DNA from: Rhodospirillales bacterium
Lineage (GTDB): Bacteria; Pseudomonadota; Alphaproteobacteria; TMED109
Direction: 5' to 3'
DNA: 48,621 nt
Assembly (NCBI GenBank): GCA_028824295.1
Contig: JAPPED010000012.1
Span: forward strand, 1 to 48,621
Below are positions 1 through 8,186 of this stretch, piece by piece; position 1 is the stretch's first letter; every line of letters starts with the position of its first letter. The notes under the pieces were generated by a model. The model was not told the DNA's origin, searched no databases, and saw only the letters and a list, made by a program, of their open reading frames with translations. The position numbers were made by a program, and so were the translations under genes.

Positions 1-1422
1 CCGGTCGTCCTGTTCGACAGTGGCGACGAAGGCCTTGCCGATCGGGCGGCGGGCAGGCTGGCCGACGCGGGGTACGCCGATCTCTCGGTGCTCGAAGGCG
101 GATGCACCGGGTGGGAGGCGAGCGCTGGGGAGCTATTCAGCGGCGTGAACGTGCCGTCGAAGGCGTTTGGTGAATACATCGAGCATCGCTTCCAAACGCC
201 GGCAATCGGTCCCGAGGAACTCAAAGCGATGCTCGATTGCGGCGAACCGGTCGTGGTCCTCGACTCGCGTCCCTACGACGAATATCACCGAATGACCATT
301 CCGGGCAGCACTGACGTGCCCGGGGCGGAACTCGTGTACCGGGTACATGATCTCTTGCCCGACACCGATCCGCTCGTGGTCGTGAATTGCGCCGGCCGTA
401 CGCGAAGCATTATCGGTTGCCAGTCGCTGCGGAACGCGGGCGTTCCCAACCGCGTGGCGGCTCTGACGAACGGAACCATGGGATGGGAGATTGCCGGCTT
501 AGGCTGCGAGCGGGGCGCAACACGTGTGGCTGCTCCTCCGTCCGCGCGCGGATATTCCATGGCAGTGGCAGGAGCAGACCGGATTGCCAAGCACTTCAGG
601 GTCGAGTTCGTCGGCGGTGAGATCGTTCGTGCCTGGCAGCATGACACCACACGCACACTCTTTCTCCTGGACGTACGCACGCGGGAGGAATTCGAAGCCG
701 GCCGAATTGCCGGCTCACGCCATGCGCCGGGCGGGCAGCTGGTTCAGGCGACTGACGAATACATCGGGGTGCGCAACGCCAGGATTGTGCTGATCGACCC
801 AACGGGGGTCCGTTCCGTGTTAACGGCCTCCTGGCTCAACCAAATGGGACTGAAGGATGTGTATGTCATGAAACCTGAAGGCGATGACGGATTTGCCGGC
901 TGTGCGACGGAGCGCGGTCAATGCCGGCGGGCGCGCCTGAGGTTCTCAAGTTGGCCAACGCTGCAAGCAGATGAACTTCAGCAGATGCTGGGCAGTGACG
1001 AGGTCGCGGTGATCGACCTTTCCAGCAGCCTCAGCTTTCGGAATGGTCACATCCCAGGGGCGTGGTGGGGAGTGCGATCCCGCCTTGAAGAGGCCTACGC
1101 GACCCTGCCGGTGGCGAAGCGCCTGGTGCTTACCTCTCCCGATGCAGTGCTCGCACACTACGCGGCGCCGGAAGCAGCGGAACTCTGGCAATCTTCGACC
1201 ATTCGGGTGCTGAAGGGCGGCAACTCCGGCTGGCTTGATGCGGGCCTGCCGTTCGAGACCGGTACCGATCGAATCACCACGACGCTGGATGACATTTGGT
1301 ACCGGCCCTACCAGCGTGCGGAGGATTACGAGAGGCACGCCCGGGACTACCTGGCCTGGGAAGTAGCACTGCTCGAGCAAATCAAGCGTGATCCCACAGT
1401 GGCATTTCGCGACTACAGCTAG
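1..1422 (+). CDS. Multi-domain rhodanese (sulfurtransferase-like) protein, 5' end outside window
   Basis: The frame is open from base 1, so the gene begins upstream. Four rhodanese folds follow one another: the end of a first (to about base 170), then folds at roughly bases 190-530, 590-900 and 950-1270. Rhodaneses move sulfane sulfur through a loop cysteine. Only the second visible fold keeps it (VNCAGRTRS, Cys codon 388-390). The matching loop has Asp in folds one (LFDSGDEG) and three (LIDPTGVRS) and Ser in fold four (LTSPDAV), so three folds look non-catalytic and may be structural or binding modules. No signal peptide or membrane segment is seen in the visible part. The stop is TAG at 1420-1422. 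The substrate is unknown. Confidence 0.9.
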   Translation, partial: PVVLFDSGDEGLADRAAGRLADAGYADLSVLEGGCTGWEASAGELFSGVNVPSKAFGEYIEHRFQTPAIGPEELKAMLDCGEPVVVLDSRPYDEYHRMTIPGSTDVPGAELVYRVHDLLPDTDPLVVVNCAGRTRSIIGCQSLRNAGVPNRVAALTNGTMGWEIAGLGCERGATRVAAPPSARGYSMAVAGADRIAKHFRVEFVGGEIVRAWQHDTTRTLFLLDVRTREEFEAGRIAGSRHAPGGQLVQATDEYIGVRNARIVLIDPTGVRSVLTASWLNQMGLKDVYVMKPEGDDGFAGCATERGQCRRARLRFSSWPTLQADELQQMLGSDEVAVIDLSSSLSFRNGHIPGAWWGVRSRLEEAYATLPVAKRLVLTSPDAVLAHYAAPEAAELWQSSTIRVLKGGNSGWLDAGLPFETGTDRITTTLDDIWYRPYQRAEDYERHARDYLAWEVALLEQIKRDPTVAFRDYS

Positions 1423-1636
1423 TGCTTCCAGCCGGGCGTCTCGTGACCAGGCCGTATGGCCAGGTTAGGGCGCATGGCATTGGGGCGAAACGTTGAGATC
1501 GTCGATCGTTCCCGACCAGGCATCCGGTTCACGCTCTGGGACCTGAACATCCACGCCATAGGCGCGTGGAAAAGCGAGATCTGGCCAGTCTTGCGGCAAT
1601 ACCTGTGCCTGGCCCCCCAACTGCCCCGATCTCGCA

Positions 1637-1930
1637 TCAGGCGTCGGTCAATTCGAAATGCCGGATGCTCGGCGACTCGGCAAGGCGCCCGATGAGACGT
1701 GCGCTGGTACCCCTGTCCCGCTGCCAAGCCAAGTATTTCTCGTATCGCTCGCGGGATTCCCACAGTTCCACCACTACCACGTGGTCGGGATCGTCGCTGT
1801 TTCGCAGTGTCTGGACGCTGGTACAGCCATCATGAGCACGTGTTTCCGGCAGGATTGTCCTGAAGAATGCAACCAGCTCATCCCCGGTGCCGGGCTTCGC
1901 CTAAACTTCGAGAAGCACTCCTGCAGCCAT
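1637..1930 (-). pseudogene. ABM-family (antibiotic biosynthesis monooxygenase-like) gene interrupted by in-frame TAG
   Basis: The minus strand reads MAAGVLLEV, then TAG (1901-1903), then 87 further in-frame codons to TGA at 1637-1639. The downstream part is a recognisable ABM-type ferredoxin-like monomer: AKPGTGDELVAFF, DGCTSVQTL, VVVVELWESRERYEKYL and an end at FELTDA. An AGGGATGGGG run precedes the ATG as a plausible ribosome site. The nonsense codon falls in the first beta strand, so a later start would lose that strand; no good later start is seen. One base change from GAG, AAG or CAG would explain it. It is either a recent pseudogene or an assembly error. ABM proteins are small dimeric oxygenases or electrophile-handling enzymes; the substrate is unknown. 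The 214 bases between this gene and the rhodanese stop hold nothing recognised. Confidence 0.75.
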
Positions 1931-2622
1931 TTCGTTACCCCATCCCTTCGGATGTGAAGCTATCACTACTGCCGATCCGCCGTGCGCGGCCACGCACCAG
2001 TCGAACATGCCGCGACCCGAGGCGCCGGAGCCTGGAGACCTTCTCGGCAGCCAAGGGCCGAGGAGTTTCTTGCCGGTCGCCCTGGCCACCGTTCCACGAG
2101 CCCTTAGTGATGCTTACGGTTGTGTGGATTGTCGTGACCACACGAGGCGATCTTCCATCGAATCCTTGGGCAACCGATTGAACTCCCGGCACTCGATCCC
2201 TGGGAACCGAACCGGTACTTGGCGATTCAGCCGGCTGGAAGCTTCGTCACCAGCCTAGGACGTTCCTGTGACAAAGACCGGCGTCGCTGTTGTCCCCGCC
2301 TACATGACAGGAAGCCCCTGGACAGGCGCAGAAACTGGCCTGAGCCTCGCAGCCCGCTTCACAATGCTGGCCGAAGACTTGTCCGAACGTCGTTACAGGA
2401 ACGCCGAACACGATGGAAGGCAGCGGAAAGGCGCCATCGGAGGGCTGGTAGCCAGAACTACGTGAGCGGCTCGAAAACTTCTTCGTTCATTTCGGGGGCG
2501 CGTCCGCCGGCCGTTGCCTCCGGTTCCGGGCTGTCTTGCCGCCCTCGCGGTCGACCGACTGGCTTCGGTGAGTTTCTGAGCCGCCGGAACTGTCTCCGAG
2601 CCGTCCGGCGCCCGAAAACCGA
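1931..2622. other. Gap without recognisable gene
   Basis: Several short open frames occur on both strands, for example a GTG-started 65-codon plus-strand frame at 2268-2465. None matches a family I know, and third-position GC in that frame is lower than in the real genes nearby. No RNA gene or repeat was seen. Confidence 0.5.
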
Positions 2623-3126
2623 CTATTTCGGAGACTCTCTCAGCCCTTCGACACGGAGCTTGAGCGCCTGGTTGACCTCTTCATAGGTCGGTTGGACCCA
2701 GCTCGAATCCCAGAACAGCATGGCGACACCATTGTCGACTTCATGCTGGATCAGGCGTGTTCCACCCTGCGTCGGTTCCAGCCGATAGCTGTGGTGGGCA
2801 GTCAGGATGCCCGGTATTCCAGCGTGCTGATGGAGTTCCTTCGGGGCGACCACCTTTTCGATTCTGGATTTCATGACGGACTGCGTGCCGTCGGGCTGGG
2901 TCATTCGGTACTCGACCTCTGCGCCCTCGCGGATTTCGCCACTGATCGGGACAAGCAGGGGGTTCCATGCCGCATAGTTGGAGACGTCAGTCAGCACCGA
3001 CCAGACCTCCTCCGGCGTGGCCTCTATGGTGATCTCGGCGTGAAACGTCTTGCGACCAAGAAGAAACAGGATCACAAGGACGACCGCGAGCGAGACCACG
3101 ATCCCGACAATCCACTTCATCAACAC
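2623..3126 (-). CDS. Membrane-anchored SRPBCC (START-like) protein
   Basis: A 167-residue protein with one N-terminal transmembrane segment (about residues 5-23, VGIVVSLAVVLVILFLL) followed by an SRPBCC/polyketide-cyclase-like fold: FHAEITIEATPEEVWSVLTD, then NYAAWNPLL, and a C-terminal helix at LKLRVEG. The TPEEVWxVLTD and AWNP motifs are typical of the family, which binds small hydrophobic ligands in a deep cavity. Start GTG at 3126 is chosen because GGGAG lies 7 bases before it; an ATG two codons later is possible. It is transcribed divergently from the cupin gene. The ligand is unknown. Confidence 0.85.
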   Translation of the reverse strand: MLMKWIVGIVVSLAVVLVILFLLGRKTFHAEITIEATPEEVWSVLTDVSNYAAWNPLLVPISGEIREGAEVEYRMTQPDGTQSVMKSRIEKVVAPKELHQHAGIPGILTAHHSYRLEPTQGGTRLIQHEVDNGVAMLFWDSSWVQPTYEEVNQALKLRVEGLRESPK

Positions 3127-3325
3127 TGGTTCTCTCCCTTGAGCGATGAGCTGCAGTCACCGGTGTTCGAGCTGCGCTCCCTTTGCATCGCGACAGATCG
3201 AGGTAGGAACTATCATGACTTCTCCGGGTTGGAGAGGGCGACAAGGCCACAGGCGACGTCAAATTCGACCGTCGATGATCAGTTGCGGCCGGTCCCAGCA
3301 ACTGCCGCTCGGAAAGGAACCGGGG

Positions 3326-3646
3326 ATGCACGATTTCTTTCGGCACGGTGCTTATACCGTTCCTGTCTCGCGCGACACGGTAAGGGCTGATCATCCAGAT
3401 TTCTCCTTCGGCGTCTTCCGAGATCCGCCGGGACAGGTCTGGGCAGATTTTGTTCACGGCACCGACGAGTTCGTTGTCGTGGCTGAAGGCGAGCTCGAGA
3501 TTGAAGTGGCGGGAGACGTCGCCCGTTGTTTGCCCGGAGATCTCGTGCGGATTCCGGCGGGCGCCGTACATACGTTGCGGACGTCGTATCAGGCAGGCAG
3601 CGTCTGGTACTATGGCTACGGCCACTTCGAGGATGCCTCCGGGTGA
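3326..3646 (+). CDS. Small cupin-domain protein
   Basis: A 106-residue single-domain cupin. Motif 1 region is FVHGTDEFVVVAEGELEIEV and motif 2 region is LPGDLVRIPAGAVHTLRT. These give a beta barrel that could hold a metal through His of VHG, Glu of DEF and His of AVH. ATG 3326 has AAAGGA 8-9 bases upstream. An upstream in-frame ATG near 3212 would add about 38 residues that do not look like cupin, so it is not chosen. Such small cupins may be enzymes or ligand sensors; no function can be assigned. The gene sits 199 bases from the divergent SRPBCC gene and the two could share a promoter region. Confidence 0.85.
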   Translation: MHDFFRHGAYTVPVSRDTVRADHPDFSFGVFRDPPGQVWADFVHGTDEFVVVAEGELEIEVAGDVARCLPGDLVRIPAGAVHTLRTSYQAGSVWYYGYGHFEDASG

Positions 3647-4226
3647 CCGGGATTCTCTCGGCGACATGCGCCGGCCTGTAGCGCGGCGCGCCTAGCTGTG
3701 GCTAGCCAGATCGCCGGTTGGAGCCTGTGCCGGCCAGCTGTGGACCAGGTCCCGCCGTAGATCGCTCTTTAATCAGCAACTTTCGAATTCCGGCATACAG
3801 CCTGGGTCGTCCGAACACGGTACGGGTTTCCTTCCAGCGCACCCAATCGCGCGATTGTCCCCATCAAACCGTTCACTCGCAGCCATCGGCGAAGCTTCAT
3901 GGCACCGTGGGCGCCGCGATGCCACGCGACCGTGCGTTTCCATGACAAACTCGGGGGCCCGTCGCACCGTTGTCCACAAATGGCCCAGTTCTGCAGAATC
4001 GAATTCTCCATCCCCGCCGGTCCAGTCGGGAGCCAGCCGTTGTTCGCGTGATCCCATGGCCGGATGGTCTCTCGGAAGTGAATCCGACTGCCGCGAAATC
4101 GCAACAGTCATTTGCGTTAGTGTGGCTTCAACGGCTCAACCGACGAGTCGTGGATCGAGCAGCAAGCGCGTTTCCGCCGCCGCCACGCCGGTGCGCGGCC
4201 CCAAACGAATGCGGTCGGAGCGAACC
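3647..4226. other. Gap without recognisable gene
   Basis: The frame of the next gene stays open upstream to 3855, but that extension has no family similarity and the dehydrogenase starts cleanly at 4227. Minus-strand frames at 3769-4111 are unrecognised. No terminator hairpin with a T-run was seen after the cupin gene. Confidence 0.5.
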
Positions 4227-5609
4227 ATGCAAATTGTGATCGTGGGCGCCGGCTATGTCGGATTGGTTTCCAGCGCCTGTTTTGCTGAGGCCGGTATCAA
4301 TGTGGCGTGCGTCGATTCCAACGCCGAACGCATTCACCAGCTGCAAGAAGGTCATATCCCGATCTTTGAGCCCGGCCTCAAGGAGCTTGTCGGGCGAAAC
4401 GCGGGAGCAGGACGACTGATCTTCCGTGACGACCTCGGTGACGAGATCGCGCGGGCTGACGCGGTCTTCATTGCGGTGGGCACCCCAACGCGGCGCGACA
4501 GTCAAGCAGCCGATCTCAGCTTCGTGAACCATGCGACCCGAGGCATCGCGGAACGCCTCGACCCGAAGCAGGGCCGAACCGTCATCGTGACCAAATCAAC
4601 GGTACCGGTCGGCACGGCAAGGTCCATTGAGAAACTCGTCGTCGCAGCCAGGCCGGAATTGAGGCCCGGACACGACTTCGACGTCGCCTCGAACCCCGAG
4701 TTCCTGCGGGAGGGATCGGCGATCGAGGATTTCATGCATCCCGACCGCGTCATTTGCGGAACCGAGGACGCGCACGCGGAGCGTGTACTTCGGGACCTCT
4801 ACGCCCCTCTCATCGTTCGCGGTACGCCGATGATGTTCACCGACCGCGCAACCGCGGAACTCATCAAGCTGACGTCCAATTCGTTTCTTGCCATGAAAGT
4901 ATCGTTCATCAACGAGATGGCGGACCTGTGCGAACAGTGCAACGCGGACGTGCAGGACTTGGCGCTCGGATTGGGGCTCGATCAACGCATCGGGCCTAGG
5001 TTCTTGCGTGCCGGCCCCGGGTTCGGAGGCAGCTGTTTCCCGAAGGACGCGGACGCACTCGTCGCGATCGCCCGAGACTATGGCGTCGATGCCCAACTGG
5101 TCGAGGCAACCATTCGTGTGAATGACGCGCGAAAACATGCCATGGCGGATCGCGTTCGTGCGGTGATGGGGGGCAGCGTTGCGGGCAAACGGATTGCGGT
5201 CCTGGGGGTGACCTTCAAACCGAACACCGATGACCTCCGCGAAGCTCCCAGCCTCGTGATCGTCCCCGAGCTGATAGCGATGGGAGCATCGGTCGCCGCG
5301 TACGATCCTGCTGCCTCCGCCAACGCTCGCTCCGTGCCAGCGTTTCGAGGCGTACTCTGGGCTGAGTCCGCCGAGGCGGCCATGAGGGAAGCTGACGCGG
5401 TGGTGGTGCTCACAGAATGGGACGAGTTCCGCAGCCTGTCCGCACAACGGATGGCAGCACTCCTCCGCGAGCCCATCGTCGTCGACCTTCGGAATGCACT
5501 GGATCCGCAGGTCCTGCAGAGTGCCGGCCTGCGTTACTACGGGGTCGGACGCGGCCGGGTTCAGCCGACCCCCGCACTCCATCCTGGCCGTGGCCGAAAG
5601 CCAGACTGA
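4227..5609 (+). CDS. ugd: UDP-glucose 6-dehydrogenase
   Basis: A 460-residue UDP-glucose/GDP-mannose dehydrogenase, the usual length for bacterial Ugd. It oxidises UDP-glucose twice with NAD+ to UDP-glucuronate for polysaccharide or lipid sugars, in the cytoplasm. Seen in sequence: N-terminal Rossmann motif IVGAGYVGLVSS, VGTPTRRD, KSTVPVGTA, SNPEFLREG, the central-helix Lys-Asn region (ELIKLTSNSFLAMKVSF), catalytic Cys270 in GFGGSCFPKD, and the C-terminal UDP-binding domain starting LGVTFKPNTDD. ATG 4227 has GGAG 6 bases upstream and begins exactly at the nucleotide-binding strand. The gene stands alone, with no sugar-nucleotide or capsule genes beside it. Confidence 0.96.
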   Translation: MQIVIVGAGYVGLVSSACFAEAGINVACVDSNAERIHQLQEGHIPIFEPGLKELVGRNAGAGRLIFRDDLGDEIARADAVFIAVGTPTRRDSQAADLSFVNHATRGIAERLDPKQGRTVIVTKSTVPVGTARSIEKLVVAARPELRPGHDFDVASNPEFLREGSAIEDFMHPDRVICGTEDAHAERVLRDLYAPLIVRGTPMMFTDRATAELIKLTSNSFLAMKVSFINEMADLCEQCNADVQDLALGLGLDQRIGPRFLRAGPGFGGSCFPKDADALVAIARDYGVDAQLVEATIRVNDARKHAMADRVRAVMGGSVAGKRIAVLGVTFKPNTDDLREAPSLVIVPELIAMGASVAAYDPAASANARSVPAFRGVLWAESAEAAMREADAVVVLTEWDEFRSLSAQRMAALLREPIVVDLRNALDPQVLQSAGLRYYGVGRGRVQPTPALHPGRGRKPD

Positions 5610-5984
5610 TCTCGCTTCGAATTCCTGTACGTGAGAACCGAAGGATGGCTCTGCTGAAGCTCCGATCCACATCGAAATGCGGGCTACGGAGTCCGCCGAG
5701 GCTGCGAAGCTGTGGGGCCAGCCGGGTCCCGGTTGGCCGACCGCAACCGGACCCTAGCTTCGAGAGGAACCAGCCAAATGCACGGCAGCACACCGCCGTA
5801 AATCCAGCGATTTCATAGGGTTAACTATCAACTTCTCGAAGCGCCCGCTCTCCCTGGTTGACTTGGAATCGCAGTCGGCACCGCGATATCGCGACGACGC
5901 ATGGGGAAAACGGTTCAATACTTGCGCAATCCTTGATAGTAGACTGAATGGCACCCTTCACCTGGCGCCGGCTTGATAGATGAG
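5610..5984. other. Gap upstream of the RpiR-type regulator
   Basis: No coding region is recognised. The right half carries symmetrical motifs that may be regulatory (see the entry at 5824-5980). Confidence 0.5.
5824..5980. promoter_or_regulatory. Candidate operator cluster before the RpiR-type gene
   Basis: Seen directly: ACTATCAA at 5824-5831; its exact reverse complement TTGATAGT at 5933-5940; a third copy of the core, TTGATAGA, at 5973-5980; and a perfect 12-bp palindrome CGCGATATCGCG at 5882-5893. RpiR/MurR regulators commonly bind symmetrical sites near their own promoter, so autoregulation is an inference. The -10/-35 elements are not clear. Confidence 0.35.
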
Positions 5985-6899
5985 ATGCCAGCCAACGTGA
6001 GCGCAGCACTGCGCGCGGCCGCAGGCGATGCAAAAGACGAGTACGAGCGTGTCCGGGAGCGCTTGACGAGAGTGCGGCCGACCTTGTCGCCAACACTCGG
6101 TCGGGCAGCAGCTTACATGCTGGACCACCCGGCTGATGTCGTCACGATGTCAATGCGCGAAATCGCCCGCGCGGCGAATGTTGCGGCACCCAACTTCTCT
6201 CGGCTTGCACAACGGGTGGGCTTTGCCGGCTACAGCGGGCTGCGGGCCGTCTATCGCCATCGAATCCATACCGGAAAACCGGTGGGGGATTCTATTCCGG
6301 ATCACGTCGCCGCCCTTGAGGGCGCCGACCGCCGGCCAGAGGAACTTTGGCACCAGTTCCGTCAGACGGCCCTCGGTAACCTCGCTGCCACGTTCGAGAA
6401 CGTCGATTCCGCCCTGATCGCTGAACTTGCCGACGAACTGCGCTCCCGCGACAGGATCTACCTCGCCGCCGCTCACGCATCACAGCACGTGGCGAGATAC
6501 CTTCAGTCCCTGGGCAACATGGTGGCGCCGTCATTCCGCCTGGTCGGACGCGAGACCGGCAGCGTCAGCGACGGTCTCGTCGACATCACGGGACGGGATG
6601 CGGTGATCTGCCTGGCCGCGACGATGCCATCCGGGGGCACGATCCGCGTGGCTGAGCTCGCGCAGGAACGCGGCGCGCTCATCGTGGGGATCACGGAAAG
6701 CCGAACAACCCCGTTGGCCGCCGTGTCCGACCGCCTGCTGATCGTCCCTGTCCAGAGTCCGTCCTTCTTCCGCTCCCATGTCAGCGCACTCGCGATTGTG
6801 GAGATGCTGGTCGGGTTCATCGTGCTCGGCGCGGAAGAGAGGGCGACGGACCGCATTGAAAGAATTGAGGCCGACCGCCGCAGATTCGCCGACGAATAA
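5985..6899 (+). CDS. MurR/RpiR-family transcriptional regulator
   Basis: A 304-residue regulator with an N-terminal helix-turn-helix of the RpiR type (residues about 15-85; TMSMREIARAANVAAPNFSRLAQRVGF fits the family's recognition region) and a C-terminal SIS sugar-phosphate-binding domain (about 120-260; IYLAAAHASQHVARYLQSLG and VICLAATMPSGGTIRVAE). The family senses phosphosugars or related small molecules and represses or activates catabolic genes. ATG 5985 is chosen; TTG 5973 is in frame but has no ribosome site. The genes downstream on the same strand (CxxC protein, ThDP enzyme) are 560 bases or more away, so the target is not evident. Confidence 0.88.
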   Translation: MPANVSAALRAAAGDAKDEYERVRERLTRVRPTLSPTLGRAAAYMLDHPADVVTMSMREIARAANVAAPNFSRLAQRVGFAGYSGLRAVYRHRIHTGKPVGDSIPDHVAALEGADRRPEELWHQFRQTALGNLAATFENVDSALIAELADELRSRDRIYLAAAHASQHVARYLQSLGNMVAPSFRLVGRETGSVSDGLVDITGRDAVICLAATMPSGGTIRVAELAQERGALIVGITESRTTPLAAVSDRLLIVPVQSPSFFRSHVSALAIVEMLVGFIVLGAEERATDRIERIEADRRRFADE

Positions 6900-7460
6900 C
6901 CTTCGACCGCGCGGACTGCCCCTGGTTTCCACAGGATTCGCCGCCATATCCTGGATGCCTCCCCAGCACCTTGGTACCTGGTCCGACGCAGTAAGGATTG
7001 GTCCGTCAAAACCGAGTACATGCTGCTGGCTTGAACCTGGCCGTACTGCGACCGGCCACCCCGACCAGCGTTGCCTGTCTCCCCCCCGGGCTTCGAGGCA
7101 TCATCGTCGTCCATCCGGATGACAGGGCACAGCACCGTGTCAGATGCAGATCCGATCGTGGCGGCTAGCGGGACGCAGCTCAAACGCAACTCGGAGAGTA
7201 CCGGGCCCCGGACATGGACGTTGCGCGGATGGTTGGTGCAGGCGTCGACCACCGAGCCGGCACAGCGGGGCATTCCGACCAATCCCTCGATGGTCTTTCG
7301 CTCCTAGCCTGCACGACCAGACTAGGCCGTGATCCGGGAAGCTCCTTGGTTCCGCCCGCGTATCATCGTGCTACCCCAATGCGGGGCAGTACCCGCGATG
7401 ATGCTGAAATGCGGGTACACCGGGCAACACCGGAAGCCCCGAGAAGAACGAGAAGGTGAT
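6900..7460. other. Gap without recognisable gene
   Basis: Short frames on both strands are unrecognised. The frame of the following small gene stays open upstream to 7329, but nothing in that part resembles a protein family and a good ribosome site sits at 7454. No hairpin-plus-T terminator was seen after the regulator. Confidence 0.5.
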
Positions 7461-7775
7461 ATGGGGATCGTGCTGTTTTACAATGCGGATTGTCCCCGTT
7501 GTACCCGGCAGGCGGCCCGCACATGTCGCCTGGACTGGCTGAACCGCGTTGAAGCGCGAACCGACGAATCGCCCGTGGGGGAAGTACCGGTCGGCGAAAT
7601 CGTTGTGGTCGACAAAGACAGCAAGCGGGTCTTCACCGGGCCTTTTGCGACCCGCAAAGTGTGCCTGCAGATTCCCTTGCTGCTGCCGTTGGGCCTAGTC
7701 CTGTTCCTACCTCCCATTTTGAGGATGGCGGGGCGGAACAAAGTCGGATGCAATGGCGATGCATGCGAAATTTGA
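7461..7775 (+). CDS. Small DCC-like (DUF393-type) CxxC protein
   Basis: A 104-residue protein that begins MGIVLFYNADCPRCTRQA. The Cys11-Pro-Arg-Cys14 motif directly after a beta strand resembles the thioredoxin-fold DCC/DUF393 proteins, whose motif is usually DxxCxxC. A later segment, VGEIVVVDKDSKRVFTG, fits the central strands, and a hydrophobic stretch (about residues 72-90, LQIPLLLPLGLVLFLPPIL) may be a membrane anchor. AAGGTG lies 5 bases before the ATG. A thiol-disulfide role is an inference from the CxxC only. It stands alone. Confidence 0.7.
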   Translation: MGIVLFYNADCPRCTRQAARTCRLDWLNRVEARTDESPVGEVPVGEIVVVDKDSKRVFTGPFATRKVCLQIPLLLPLGLVLFLPPILRMAGRNKVGCNGDACEI

Positions 7776-8186
7776 CCGGTCGCCGAACCGGACGTCACCA
7801 CGTTCCAGGTAGTAATTCAGGCTGACTACGGCAGCGCCGATGTCGTGCCCGCAGTCAGGAGTGCCCCGCAGTATCCAGCCGCTGAATGTTCTGCAACCGG
7901 TTCCCCAGACCGGTCACCGGCCTCGTCGGCATAGTTCGCTTTGTGCGGATGAGCAGTCCCAGTCGTTCCGTCCGATGGGATGGCCGGCACCCCGACCCTG
8001 GCGCGCCGCCTGACGTCTCGCCGCCTTTCGGCTGAAATGGCCTTCCGATGGTGCGGAGATTCGACGAAGCCGCATGGCTGCGGCTGTGCCCGGATCGACC
8101 ATCCCTCGCCCCAAGACCAAGCGATCGAGAAATCGGTATCGTCCCCCTTGGCTCCGCTACGTCCCCAGAGAGGCACCACGCCCAAC
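7776..8186. other. Gap with one small hairpin
   Basis: No gene recognised. A perfect 7-bp inverted repeat with a 4-base loop (AGCCGCA/TGCGGCT, 8068-8085) lies about 100 bases before the next start codon. It has no T-run and its role is unknown. The frame of the next gene is open upstream to 7980 without family similarity. Confidence 0.4.

Noticed and set aside
1470-1640. Minus-strand frame ending DAWSGTIDDLNVSPQ after the ABM gene
   Set aside because: Looks protein-like but has no start codon with a ribosome site and matches no family I know; could be a gene remnant but cannot be supported.
2268-2465. 65-codon GTG-started frame
   Set aside because: No family similarity, weak codon bias and no ribosome site.
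3970-3978. TTGTCCACA, one mismatch from a DnaA box
   Set aside because: A single site with no cluster, AT-rich unwinding element or replication gene nearby.
4596-5672. 358-codon minus-strand frame
   Set aside because: Antisense to the clearly recognised UDP-glucose dehydrogenase.
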